From assembly GCA_002159155.1 (NCBI GenBank), contig LZRQ01000070.1, forward strand, positions 1 through 15,317: a stretch of DNA of 15,317 nucleotides, in the 5' to 3' direction. How positions within the stretch are numbered: the first letter of the stretch is position 1; each line of letters begins with the position of its first letter. Positions 1-6,182 of the stretch are shown here, piece by piece. The DNA comes from Firmicutes bacterium ZCTH02-B6 (lineage in GTDB: Bacteria > Bacillota > Limnochordia > Limnochordales > ZCTH02-B6). The notes under the pieces are model-generated. The model saw only the letters and a list, made by a program, of their open reading frames with translations, searched no databases and was not told where the DNA came from. The translations under genes were made by a program, and so were the position numbers.

Positions 1-654
1 GCGCTGTACATCGCCGCGGTTATTTTCCATCACGGCATGCTGCCCACACCGCTCTTGATCACCATCGCCGCGTCCCGGGAGCGGGTGCCGCTGCCGGCGG
101 CACTGGAGATTTTCCTGTTTGAGCTCGCCTTTGAGGCGTTCCGCGAGGCGGGCGTCCGCCTGCCCCGCTCCGTCGGCCAAACGGTAGGCATCGTGGGCGG
201 TATCATCATCGGGCAGGCCGCGGTCCAGGCGGGCCTCATTTCGGCCCCGGTCATCGTCGTCATCGCTCTCACCGGCTTGGCGTCCTTTGCCACGCCGCAT
301 GTCGGCTTGGCAGGCGCCATGCGGATTCTGCGATTTTTCCTGATCCTCATGGCGTCTACGTTTGGGCTGTACGGCATCCTCATCGGCGGCGGGTTCATCC
401 AAGTGCACCTACTCTCGCTGCGCTCCTTCGGCGTGCCGTACTTGTGGCCCGTGTCCCCTCTCGACCTCAGCGCCCTCAAGGATACGCTGGTGCGCGTGCC
501 TATCTGGAGCCAGGAAAAGGTCCCAAGCCCTCTGCCGGAGGCAGGTCCTGGAGCCGTCGAGCGCCGCCCCCGCAGCCGGCGGCCGGTCAAGCCCAAGTCA
601 CCGCCTGGACCCCGGGAGCGCCGGCTGCCGCGCCGGGCGGGTCGAAAAGGGTGA
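1..654 (+). CDS. gerAA: Spore germination receptor subunit A (GerA family), C-terminal part
   Basis: The reading frame is open from base 1, so the N-terminus lies outside the window; 217 residues are visible. They match the C-terminal membrane half of GerA-family A subunits. Seen are a helix starting at the edge (ALYIAAVIFHHGMLPTPLL), the family block EIFLFELAFEAFREAGVRLP near residues 38-57, then hydrophobic spans around SVGQTVGIVGGIIIGQAAV, APVIVVIALTGLASFATP and RFFLILMASTFGLYG. In the family, A, B and C subunits form a receptor in the spore inner membrane that senses germinants. The last ~40 residues are a basic, proline-rich tail (RRPRSRRPVKPKSPPGP) of no assigned function. The stop codon lies 4 bases before the preferred gerAB start, so translation is probably coupled. 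The promoter is outside the window. The family is secure; the germinant cannot be predicted. Confidence 0.93.
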   Translation, partial: ALYIAAVIFHHGMLPTPLLITIAASRERVPLPAALEIFLFELAFEAFREAGVRLPRSVGQTVGIVGGIIIGQAAVQAGLISAPVIVVIALTGLASFATPHVGLAGAMRILRFFLILMASTFGLYGILIGGGFIQVHLLSLRSFGVPYLWPVSPLDLSALKDTLVRVPIWSQEKVPSPLPEAGPGAVERRPRSRRPVKPKSPPGPRERRLPRRAGRKG

Positions 655-658
655 GATG

Positions 659-1882
659 ATGGCGTCGCCGCTATGGCAGGACAACCGCATCACTCCATTG
701 GAGCTGGCGGGCATCGTCATCTCCCTCATCTTTGCCACTGGGGCGGTGACGCTGCCCATGTTTACGGGGCTGGTCGCGCAGCACGACGGGTGGTTGGCCG
801 CGCCCATCGGCGCCATCTTCGGCGCCCTTATCCTGGCCGTCGTCGTCTACCTGGACCGGCGTTTCCCAGGGCAGTCGCTGACCGAGTACTGCCAGGCTGT
901 CGTCGGCCCCTGGCTGGCCAGAGTCGTGTTGCTGCTTTACGCGATTTACTTCCAGCACACGGCGGCTTTAGTGGTGCGGGAATCCACCGACTTCCTGCGC
1001 GCCGGTTTCTATCCGGTCGCCTCACCTCTCGTGCTGGGGACCCCCCTGGTGCTCCTGACCACCTACATGTCGTGGCAAGGAATCGAGATTATCGGGCGGA
1101 CGACCATCATTGTCGTCCCCGTCCAAATCCTTTTTACCCTGAGCGTAGCAGCCGCCGCGGCCGCGCAGATACAACCCGAGCTGATCTTGCCGCTGTTTGA
1201 GCGGGGCGTGGTGCCGGTGCTGCGCGCCTCCCTCATCCCCGCCGCTTGGTTCGGCGAGGTCATCGCCCTTTTGTTCTTCTTTTCGCACGTCCGGGGAGCC
1301 CGGGAACGGGTGGCCGCAGCCTTTGCGGGCACGGGCATCGTCCTAGTGCTCATCGTCATCGGGGGGCTGTCGGCGGGCATGCTGTTTGGCGATCAGGTCG
1401 GGCGCCTGGCGTACCCGTTCTCGTCGGTGGCCCGGTTTGTCACCATCGGCGGTTTTTTGCGCATCGACCCTCTGGCCATGGCCGTTTGGCTGTTCCTCAC
1501 GGTCATCAAGGTGGCAACCTTGCAGCACGTTAGCGTCATGGCCCTGGCGCACCTTTTGAACCTGCGCGACAAGCGGCCGCTGGCGCTGCCTTTGGCTGGC
1601 CTGGTGCTGCTGATGAGCGACGGGCTTTTCAGCAACAAGCAGGAGGTGGACGCTTGGCTGCTGACAGGCTGGCCGGTGTACTCCTTCTGCATGCAACTGC
1701 TCCTCCCGGCCGGCATCGCCCTCATCGCGGCGGTGCGGTCCGTGAAGGGTAAGCCACGGGCGGGGCAGGCACAGGGCAGCGACAAGAGGCAGGGCGGTGA
1801 CAAGGTGCAGGGCGGCGGCAAGATGCAGGGCGGCGACAGGCTACAGCGCGACGGCAAGATGCAGGGCGACGACAAGCCGTAG
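659..1882 (+). CDS. gerAB: Spore germination receptor subunit B (spore permease)
   Basis: This 407-residue protein belongs to the GerAB/spore-permease branch of the APC transporter superfamily, the subunit thought to bind germinant in the inner spore membrane. It opens with the family signature ITPLELAGIVISLIFATGAVTLPMF, which contains the first helix. About ten hydrophobic segments follow, including WLAAPIGAIFGALILAVVVY, VLGTPLVLLTTYMSWQGIEI and LALPLAGLVLLMSDGLFSN. Two ATGs are adjacent at 656 and 659; the AAGGGTGA sequence at 647-654 suits 659 better (7 bases from AAGGG against 4). From about residue 373 a hydrophilic tail of six-residue repeats (pattern GGDKxQ) replaces the usual short C-terminus; it is encoded by an 18-bp tandem array listed separately. 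gerAA lies immediately upstream and gerAC 34 bases downstream. Confidence 0.93.
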   Translation: MASPLWQDNRITPLELAGIVISLIFATGAVTLPMFTGLVAQHDGWLAAPIGAIFGALILAVVVYLDRRFPGQSLTEYCQAVVGPWLARVVLLLYAIYFQHTAALVVRESTDFLRAGFYPVASPLVLGTPLVLLTTYMSWQGIEIIGRTTIIVVPVQILFTLSVAAAAAAQIQPELILPLFERGVVPVLRASLIPAAWFGEVIALLFFFSHVRGARERVAAAFAGTGIVLVLIVIGGLSAGMLFGDQVGRLAYPFSSVARFVTIGGFLRIDPLAMAVWLFLTVIKVATLQHVSVMALAHLLNLRDKRPLALPLAGLVLLMSDGLFSNKQEVDAWLLTGWPVYSFCMQLLLPAGIALIAAVRSVKGKPRAGQAQGSDKRQGGDKVQGGGKMQGGDRLQRDGKMQGDDKP

Positions 1883-1900
1883 GACGGCGTGAAGGTGCAG
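1775..1900 (+). repeat. 18-bp in-frame tandem repeat at the 3' end of gerAB
   Basis: Seven contiguous 18-bp units begin at 1775, 1793, 1811, 1829, 1847, 1865 and 1883. Each resembles GGCGGCGACAAGATGCAG. Five encode GSDKRQ, GGDKVQ, GGGKMQ, GGDRLQ and RDGKMQ. The sixth encodes GDDKP and carries the gerAB stop codon TAG at 1880-1882. The seventh, just after the stop, still reads DGVKVQ in the same frame before a TGA at 1901. The array therefore covers the end of gerAB and part of the gap to gerAC. Confidence 0.85.
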
Positions 1901-1916
1901 TGAGGCGATCATCCGC

Positions 1917-3221
1917 ATGAAAGCGGCACAATGCGCGCTGCTTATAGGCTTGGCCCTTTTGGCCGCGGGTTGCGTGCAAAGCGCCGAGGTCAACCGCCTA
2001 GCCCTCATCGACCTCCTGGCGCTGGACGCGGCAGAAGACGGGGATATCATGCTGACCGCCCAGGTCATCATGCCGACGCGCTTGGGCGTGGGGCCGAGCA
2101 GCATCGCCGGGGAGGGCGCGCCGTTTTTCCTCGCCCAGGCCAGGGGACGGACGGTCGCGGAAGCCCTCTCCAATCTGCAAAAGCGGGTGCCCCGGCAAGT
2201 CTTTCTGGAGCACCTGCAGATGCTGGTCATCGGCGACGAGCTCGCCCGGCGCGGATTGTTTCCGGTGGTGGACTTCCTCATCCGCGAGCAGCAGGTTCGC
2301 ACCGACCTGCTCGTGGCCGTAACGCCCGGCGAAGCTGCCGCGCTGCTCAACATCGCCTCCCCGCTGCCGGCCGTCCCGGGCGAAGCCTGGAACGACCTTG
2401 TCCGTCAAGAGCGGGTGGCGGTGAGCAGCGTGCGCAACCTCTTTGTCGCGCTGGGAGAGGAGGGCATGGAACCATTTCTTACAGCGATCGCTCCTTCGTC
2501 GGTTCAGGAGCCGCGAGGCGGCGCCAACCTCGGGGATATGGAACTGATCGGGGCGGGGCTTTTGCGGGGTGACCGGCTCGCCGGTTACCTCGACCGGGCG
2601 GAAGCCATTGGCCTGCAGCTATTGCTCAACGACCGTCCCCGCACGATCGTGTCGGTGCCCGCCGACGCAGTGGAAAGATACCTGCACGGCCAACGCGGCG
2701 ACTCCGGGACAAGCGGCTCGCATAGCCACACTTCCGGTGCCAATGAAGACCCTGAAGACACCGGCTTGCATCCTATACATCCCCGGGACCTCATTTCGCT
2801 CCGGTTGCTGCGGGCCACGACGAGCCTGGCCCCGGTGGCGCCCGATCCGCCCACACTGCGTTTTCGGGCCCGGCTCGTCTTGGACGTGGTCAACGCCGCG
2901 TCGCTGTTGGATGTGGAAAACGTTAGGGTTACGGCAGCGCTCGAGCGGGCCGCGGCCGAGCTGTTTCAGAACCACGTCGCCGCCGCCCTGGAAAAAATGA
3001 AGGCCCTCAACGCGGACGCCGCCGGTTTTGGGGCCAGCTTTCGCCGCAGCCGTCCCCAATGGTGGAGGGAAATGAGGGACCACTGGCCAGAACTGCTGCA
3101 GCAGGTGCAGCTGCTGTATGACATCGACGTGGTCGTCGTCCGCACGGGCTTGGCCACACGTCCTGCAGGCCCCGAGCCGCACCTGCAGGTTCCGGGACGG
3201 GGAGGCGGCAGCACGCGATGA
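1917..3221 (+). CDS. gerAC: Spore germination receptor subunit C, lipoprotein (Ger(x)C family)
   Basis: This 434-residue protein starts with a lipoprotein signal: a short basic N-terminus, a hydrophobic stretch, and the lipobox LAAGC with the acylated cysteine at residue 19. The mature N-terminus CVQSAEVNRLALID fits the Ger(x)C pattern after the lipid anchor. Family blocks include GRTVAEALSNLQKRVPRQVF, the H-L-Q-M-L-V-I-G-DELA region, and FLIREQQVRTDLLVAVTP. C subunits are anchored on the inner spore membrane and are needed for receptor function. Residues ~254-282 form a Gly/Ser/His-rich acidic linker between the N- and C-terminal domains. The ATG at 1917 is chosen because it yields the signal peptide; its Shine-Dalgarno sequence is weak (GAGG about 11 bases upstream). 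The stop overlaps the next ATG (ATGA at 3218-3221). Confidence 0.92.
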   Translation: MKAAQCALLIGLALLAAGCVQSAEVNRLALIDLLALDAAEDGDIMLTAQVIMPTRLGVGPSSIAGEGAPFFLAQARGRTVAEALSNLQKRVPRQVFLEHLQMLVIGDELARRGLFPVVDFLIREQQVRTDLLVAVTPGEAAALLNIASPLPAVPGEAWNDLVRQERVAVSSVRNLFVALGEEGMEPFLTAIAPSSVQEPRGGANLGDMELIGAGLLRGDRLAGYLDRAEAIGLQLLLNDRPRTIVSVPADAVERYLHGQRGDSGTSGSHSHTSGANEDPEDTGLHPIHPRDLISLRLLRATTSLAPVAPDPPTLRFRARLVLDVVNAASLLDVENVRVTAALERAAAELFQNHVAAALEKMKALNADAAGFGASFRRSRPQWWREMRDHWPELLQQVQLLYDIDVVVVRTGLATRPAGPEPHLQVPGRGGGSTR

Positions 3222-3445
3222 GGTTTCTTATCGCGCTGCTGATCTTGGGAGCCAACGCCCTCATCCAATGGCCGACGTTGAGCCGGCGCGGGCAAAAGGG
3301 GGAACTGTGGGCCATGCTGGTGCTGACGGCCCTGACGCTGGGCCTGTTCGCCCTCTGCGAGTTCCGGCCCGACGCGCTGCAGTACCCGATGTCGCTGCTG
3401 CAGCAAGTGTTCACGCCGGTCGGGGACTGGATCCTGGGAAACTGA
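3218..3445 (+). CDS. Small two-helix membrane protein, probable germinant receptor D subunit
   Basis: This 75-residue protein starts at the ATG embedded in the gerAC stop (ATGA), a strong sign of translational coupling. It has two predicted transmembrane segments: residues ~2-18 (RFLIALLILGANALIQW) and ~30-48 (LWAMLVLTALTLGLFALCE), with a basic loop (SRRGQKGE) between them. Small proteins of about this size with two helices, encoded in or beside germinant-receptor operons, are known in Bacillus as D subunits that modulate receptor output. Size, topology and position fit that role; sequence homology was not tested. It is the last gene of the operon and ends 18 bases before the convergent MATE gene, leaving little room for a separate terminator. 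Confidence 0.75.
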   Translation: MRFLIALLILGANALIQWPTLSRRGQKGELWAMLVLTALTLGLFALCEFRPDALQYPMSLLQQVFTPVGDWILGN

Positions 3446-3463
3446 AGCCCCGCCCGGAAAAAC

Positions 3464-4888
3464 TTACCCTTCCGCCGGCGACGGCCGCGGGGGCCCGACC
3501 ACGACCTTGTGGAGCCAGTGACCCGTGCGGTAGTACCACCAGTTCAGGACAAGCCCCAGGACGGTGCTAGCTACGATGGCCAGCCAGGTGCCGGATGGGC
3601 CCATTCCGAGCGGATAAGAAAGCAGCCACGCCAGCGGCACGCGCACAACCCAAAGGGTGGCAAAGCTGATGAGCATGGACACAAACGTATCCCCAGCCCC
3701 CCGCAGCACGCCGGTGACGATGAACATGAGGGCCAAGGGAACGTAGTTAAAACCGACGATGCGCAGGTATCGAGCGCCCTCGTCGAGCACCGCCGGGTCG
3801 TCGATGAAGACTTGAATCAAGAGAGTCGGCGCCAGCACCGCGATGAGCGTCATCGTACCGGTGATGGCTACGGTGAGGACGCTGGAGCGGGCGACGATCT
3901 CCCGCACCCGGTCCTTGCGGCCCGCCCCCAAGTTTTGGCCGACCAAGGCGGTCACCGCCAGGCTAATCGACATGGCCGGCAAAAAGGCGAACTGGTCCAC
4001 TCGCCCCGCGGCGCCAAAGGCAGCCACCACCGCCGGGCCGAAAGTGTTGACCAGCGCCGTGACCACCACCATGCTAAAGGACACGATGGTGGACTGAAGG
4101 CCCGCCGGCACCCCGATGGTGAACAGCTTCGCGACCAGCTGCCGGTCCACCCGCCACTGCCGCGCCTCGGTGGGCAACAGGTCCGTATGGCGAGCCATGT
4201 ACGCAGCAGTGAACACCGTAGCCGACGTCTGCGCGATGAGCGTCGCCCATGCCACGCCGGCGATGCCCATGGGCGGCACGGGCCCAACGCCCAGGATGAA
4301 CAGCGGGTCCAGCACGATGTTGAGCACCGTCGCGTAGATGAGAAAACGGAGCGGGGTCCGGGAGTCGCCGAGCCCCCGCAGGATCGAGCTCAGCACGTTG
4401 TACAGAAAGCTGGGCACCAGGCCCAAAAGGAAGATGCCCAGATACACGGCGGCCGGCTGCAGGATCTCTTCGGGCGTCTGCATGAGCTGCAGGATGGGGA
4501 CACGCCAGACGTAGCCCACCACCGTCGACACAAGCCCCAGCGCGGTGATGAGCATCAGGGAGTTGGCCACCGTCCGCCGCACGTTTTCGTCGTCCCGGGC
4601 GCCCTTATACTGTGCGACCAGCGTCGTGGTCGCCATGGTCAAGCCCATGATCAGGGCCACCAAGGCAAAGACGACGGGAGCGCTCACCGACACCGCGGCC
4701 AGCGCCTCCGCCCCGATGAAGCGCCCCACCCAAAAGCTGTCGACCGTGTTGTACAGCACCTGGAACAAATTGCCGACGAACATCGGCCACGAAAAAACCA
4801 GGATGTGCTGCCAAATGCTGCCGGTGGTAAAGTCGCGCATGTGACCGGCTTGTCCGCTGGCGCGCTCAGTTCGTGTTGTCGTTCCCAT
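3464..4888 (-). CDS. MATE family efflux transporter
   Basis: This 474-residue protein is a multidrug and toxin extrusion (MATE) cation antiporter. It has the usual ~450-480 residue length and a two-fold repeat of six helices each. The N-terminal repeat begins with HILVFSWPMFVGNLFQVLYN and TVDSFWVGRFIGAEALAAVS, both typical of the family. The central linker (TPLRFLIYATVLNIVLDPLF) and the start of the second repeat (VPAGLQSTIVSFSMVVVTAL) are also recognisable. MATE pumps export cationic drugs or metabolites using a Na+ or H+ gradient; the substrate here is unknown. The ATG at 4888 is preferred over the in-frame ATG at 4840 because AGGGAG lies 8 bases upstream. The RCK_C membrane protein upstream is on the same strand but 179 bases away, with a separate promoter candidate between them. 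Confidence 0.93.
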   Translation of the reverse strand: MGTTTRTERASGQAGHMRDFTTGSIWQHILVFSWPMFVGNLFQVLYNTVDSFWVGRFIGAEALAAVSVSAPVVFALVALIMGLTMATTTLVAQYKGARDDENVRRTVANSLMLITALGLVSTVVGYVWRVPILQLMQTPEEILQPAAVYLGIFLLGLVPSFLYNVLSSILRGLGDSRTPLRFLIYATVLNIVLDPLFILGVGPVPPMGIAGVAWATLIAQTSATVFTAAYMARHTDLLPTEARQWRVDRQLVAKLFTIGVPAGLQSTIVSFSMVVVTALVNTFGPAVVAAFGAAGRVDQFAFLPAMSISLAVTALVGQNLGAGRKDRVREIVARSSVLTVAITGTMTLIAVLAPTLLIQVFIDDPAVLDEGARYLRIVGFNYVPLALMFIVTGVLRGAGDTFVSMLISFATLWVVRVPLAWLLSYPLGMGPSGTWLAIVASTVLGLVLNWWYYRTGHWLHKVVVGPPRPSPAEG

Positions 4889-4930
4889 GTCGAGGACTCC
4901 CTATATGCGGGATAGACGTAAAACGCAACG

Positions 4931-4951
4931 GCGCCGCCGGGCAGGCGGCGC
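4931..4951 (-). promoter_or_regulatory. GC-rich hairpin in the MATE gene leader
   Basis: A perfect 8-bp inverted repeat (GCGCCGCC at 4931-4938 and GGCGGCGC at 4944-4951) with a 5-base loop. On the minus strand it falls at or near the 5' end of the mRNA predicted from the promoter at 4958-4966, about 40 bases before the MATE start. The bases after it on that strand (CGTTGCGTTTTACG) are only modestly T-rich. It could therefore be a 5' stabilising stem, a weak attenuator, or the terminator of the upstream gene. Confidence 0.45.
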
Positions 4952-4957
4952 GATACC

Positions 4958-4966
4958 AGTATATCA
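4958..4966 (-). promoter_or_regulatory. Extended -10 promoter candidate for the MATE gene
   Basis: The minus strand reads TGATATACT, an extended -10 element (TG, one base, then TATACT at 4963-4958). No convincing -35 is present at 16-18 bases upstream, which extended -10 promoters can tolerate. Predicted transcription start is near 4951, giving a leader of about 63 bases. Confidence 0.45.
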
Positions 4967-5067
4967 CTTCCCGGGGGCAAGACAGTGGGCGATTGCCCGC
5001 CGGTGGGCACCCGCGGCCAGCGGCGGGCGCTCCCGCGCCGGCGGTCCCGCCAGCACCCCGGCCGCTT

Positions 5068-6000
5068 TCATCCTGTCTGCGAGACCCTGGACCCACCAGG
5101 CACCCCCGCGTCCGCGGACGCTTGCAGCTGTGCACGCAAGCCTTCTGCCAGGCTGCTGTCCGCCAGCACCAGCAACTCGTCGCCGGGCAACAGCACCAAC
5201 GAGCCACGGGGCATAACGACTTCCTCTTCTCCCCGGCGCACCGACAAGACCGTGGCCTTCCAATCCTCGCTGAGCCGGGACTCCCACAGCGCCCGGTACG
5301 CGAGAGCCGACCCTTCCTCCACCTTGGCGGTGACCAGCAGGCTGCTCGGGCCGATATGCAGCACCTCGTCGAACGGTTTCTTGGTCATGGGAGGCTCATA
5401 GGCCGCACTCTGCAGGGACCGGTACGGCCTGGACAAAAACAGGCGTGCGACGCTCCCGGCGGCGAGGCCGGCTACCCATCCGGCGGCCAAGCCTAGGAAA
5501 GTGCCCGAGCCCGAGTAAACGATCGCGTACACGACCTCCGCGGCGATTCGCACCGTATGCAACGCGTCCAGGGCCGCCAGCCGCTCAAACACGCTCAAGC
5601 CCGAGAGAATGGCCACGTACGACGAGATGACGTAGCGGGTGCGCAAGGCCCACACGTACGAGAGCCCCACCGTCAGCACCGCACCAGCGAAGTGGGGCAG
5701 GCCCACCAGGGCCAGTAGGCCACAAGCCGTCCCGACGACGACACCTTTGAGCAGCGTCTTGGCCGTAGACCCAAGGCGCGGCCTGAGCACCGCCACCATT
5801 TGTTTCCACTCATTCCACGTCACCAGCGGGCGCGTCGCGGCCACCATGAGGTCGAAAGGCAGCAGCGACGTGAAGATGGCCACAAAAGAAGACGTCAGCC
5901 CTGGGATGGGCGACGCCGTGACGTAGGCGATGCCGACGGTGACGGCCCGGGCGAAAGTCAGAAACGCCCGTTCGTACTGTTCTCTGCGGAAGCGCACCAT
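5068..6000 (-). CDS. Multi-pass membrane protein with C-terminal RCK_C (TrkA-C) domain
   Basis: This 310-residue protein has two parts. Residues ~1-205 contain about five or six hydrophobic segments (for example AVTVGIAYVTASPIPGLTSS, LLKGVVVGTACGLLALVGL, FAGAVLTVGLSYVWAL and TFLGLAAGWVAGLAAGS). Residues ~222-300 look like an RCK_C/TrkA-C domain: LLVTAKVEEGSALAYRALWE, then a predicted beta-strand WKATVLSVRRGEE, MPRGSLVLLPGDELLVLAD and a closing helix. RCK_C domains bind small ligands and gate K+ or anion transport proteins. The membrane part has no visible K+-channel selectivity filter (TVGYG-like), so an ordinary channel is unlikely; a regulated transporter or exporter is possible. No other start fits; the ATG at 6000 has no Shine-Dalgarno sequence but a promoter lies directly upstream. 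The domain call is good; the substrate is unknown. Confidence 0.8.
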   Translation of the reverse strand: MVRFRREQYERAFLTFARAVTVGIAYVTASPIPGLTSSFVAIFTSLLPFDLMVAATRPLVTWNEWKQMVAVLRPRLGSTAKTLLKGVVVGTACGLLALVGLPHFAGAVLTVGLSYVWALRTRYVISSYVAILSGLSVFERLAALDALHTVRIAAEVVYAIVYSGSGTFLGLAAGWVAGLAAGSVARLFLSRPYRSLQSAAYEPPMTKKPFDEVLHIGPSSLLVTAKVEEGSALAYRALWESRLSEDWKATVLSVRRGEEEVVMPRGSLVLLPGDELLVLADSSLAEGLRAQLQASADAGVPGGSRVSQTG

Positions 6001-6009
6001 AGCGTGAGC

Positions 6010-6038
6010 AGTATAGCACCGGCCGATGGGCGGATCAA
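6010..6038 (-). promoter_or_regulatory. SigA-type promoter for the RCK_C membrane protein
   Basis: The minus strand reads TTGATC (6038-6033), a 17-base spacer, then TATACT (6015-6010), with TG one base ahead of the -10 (TGCTATACT). This is a good -35/extended -10 pair with ideal spacing. The predicted transcription start is near 6003, only ~3 bases before the ATG at 6000, and no ribosome-binding site fits in between. Confidence 0.7.
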
Positions 6039-6125
6039 GGCGAAGCAGGAGCCCGATGGGGGCTGACGGAATAGATTTTTGTCAGAAAAGGATTGATTGC
6101 CGCCACAGTCCAACGGGGCACATCC

Positions 6126-6155
6126 GAGCTGAGCTGAGCCGAGGCGAGCCGAGGC
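6126..6155 (+). repeat. Pentamer repeat in the tryptophanase leader
   Basis: Six consecutive 5-base units: GAGCT, GAGCT, GAGCC, GAGGC, GAGCC, GAGGC. They end 10 bases before the GGAGG ribosome-binding site of the tryptophanase gene. The last four form two copies of the 10-mer GAGCCGAGGC. The function is unknown; it may be simple slippage. Confidence 0.6.
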
Positions 6156-6182
6156 AAATCTCAGCGGAGGAGCGTGATCCCC

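Noticed and set aside
362..655. Upstream in-frame extension of gerAB by about 98 codons
   Set aside because: It overlaps the conserved C-terminal part of gerAA, and the GerAB family begins at the ITPLEL block just after 659.
3509..4915. Long open frame (468 codons) on the plus strand opposite the MATE gene
   Set aside because: Composition is dominated by His, Arg, Gln, Asp and Gly with no hydrophobic or domain pattern, as expected of an antisense shadow in GC-rich DNA.
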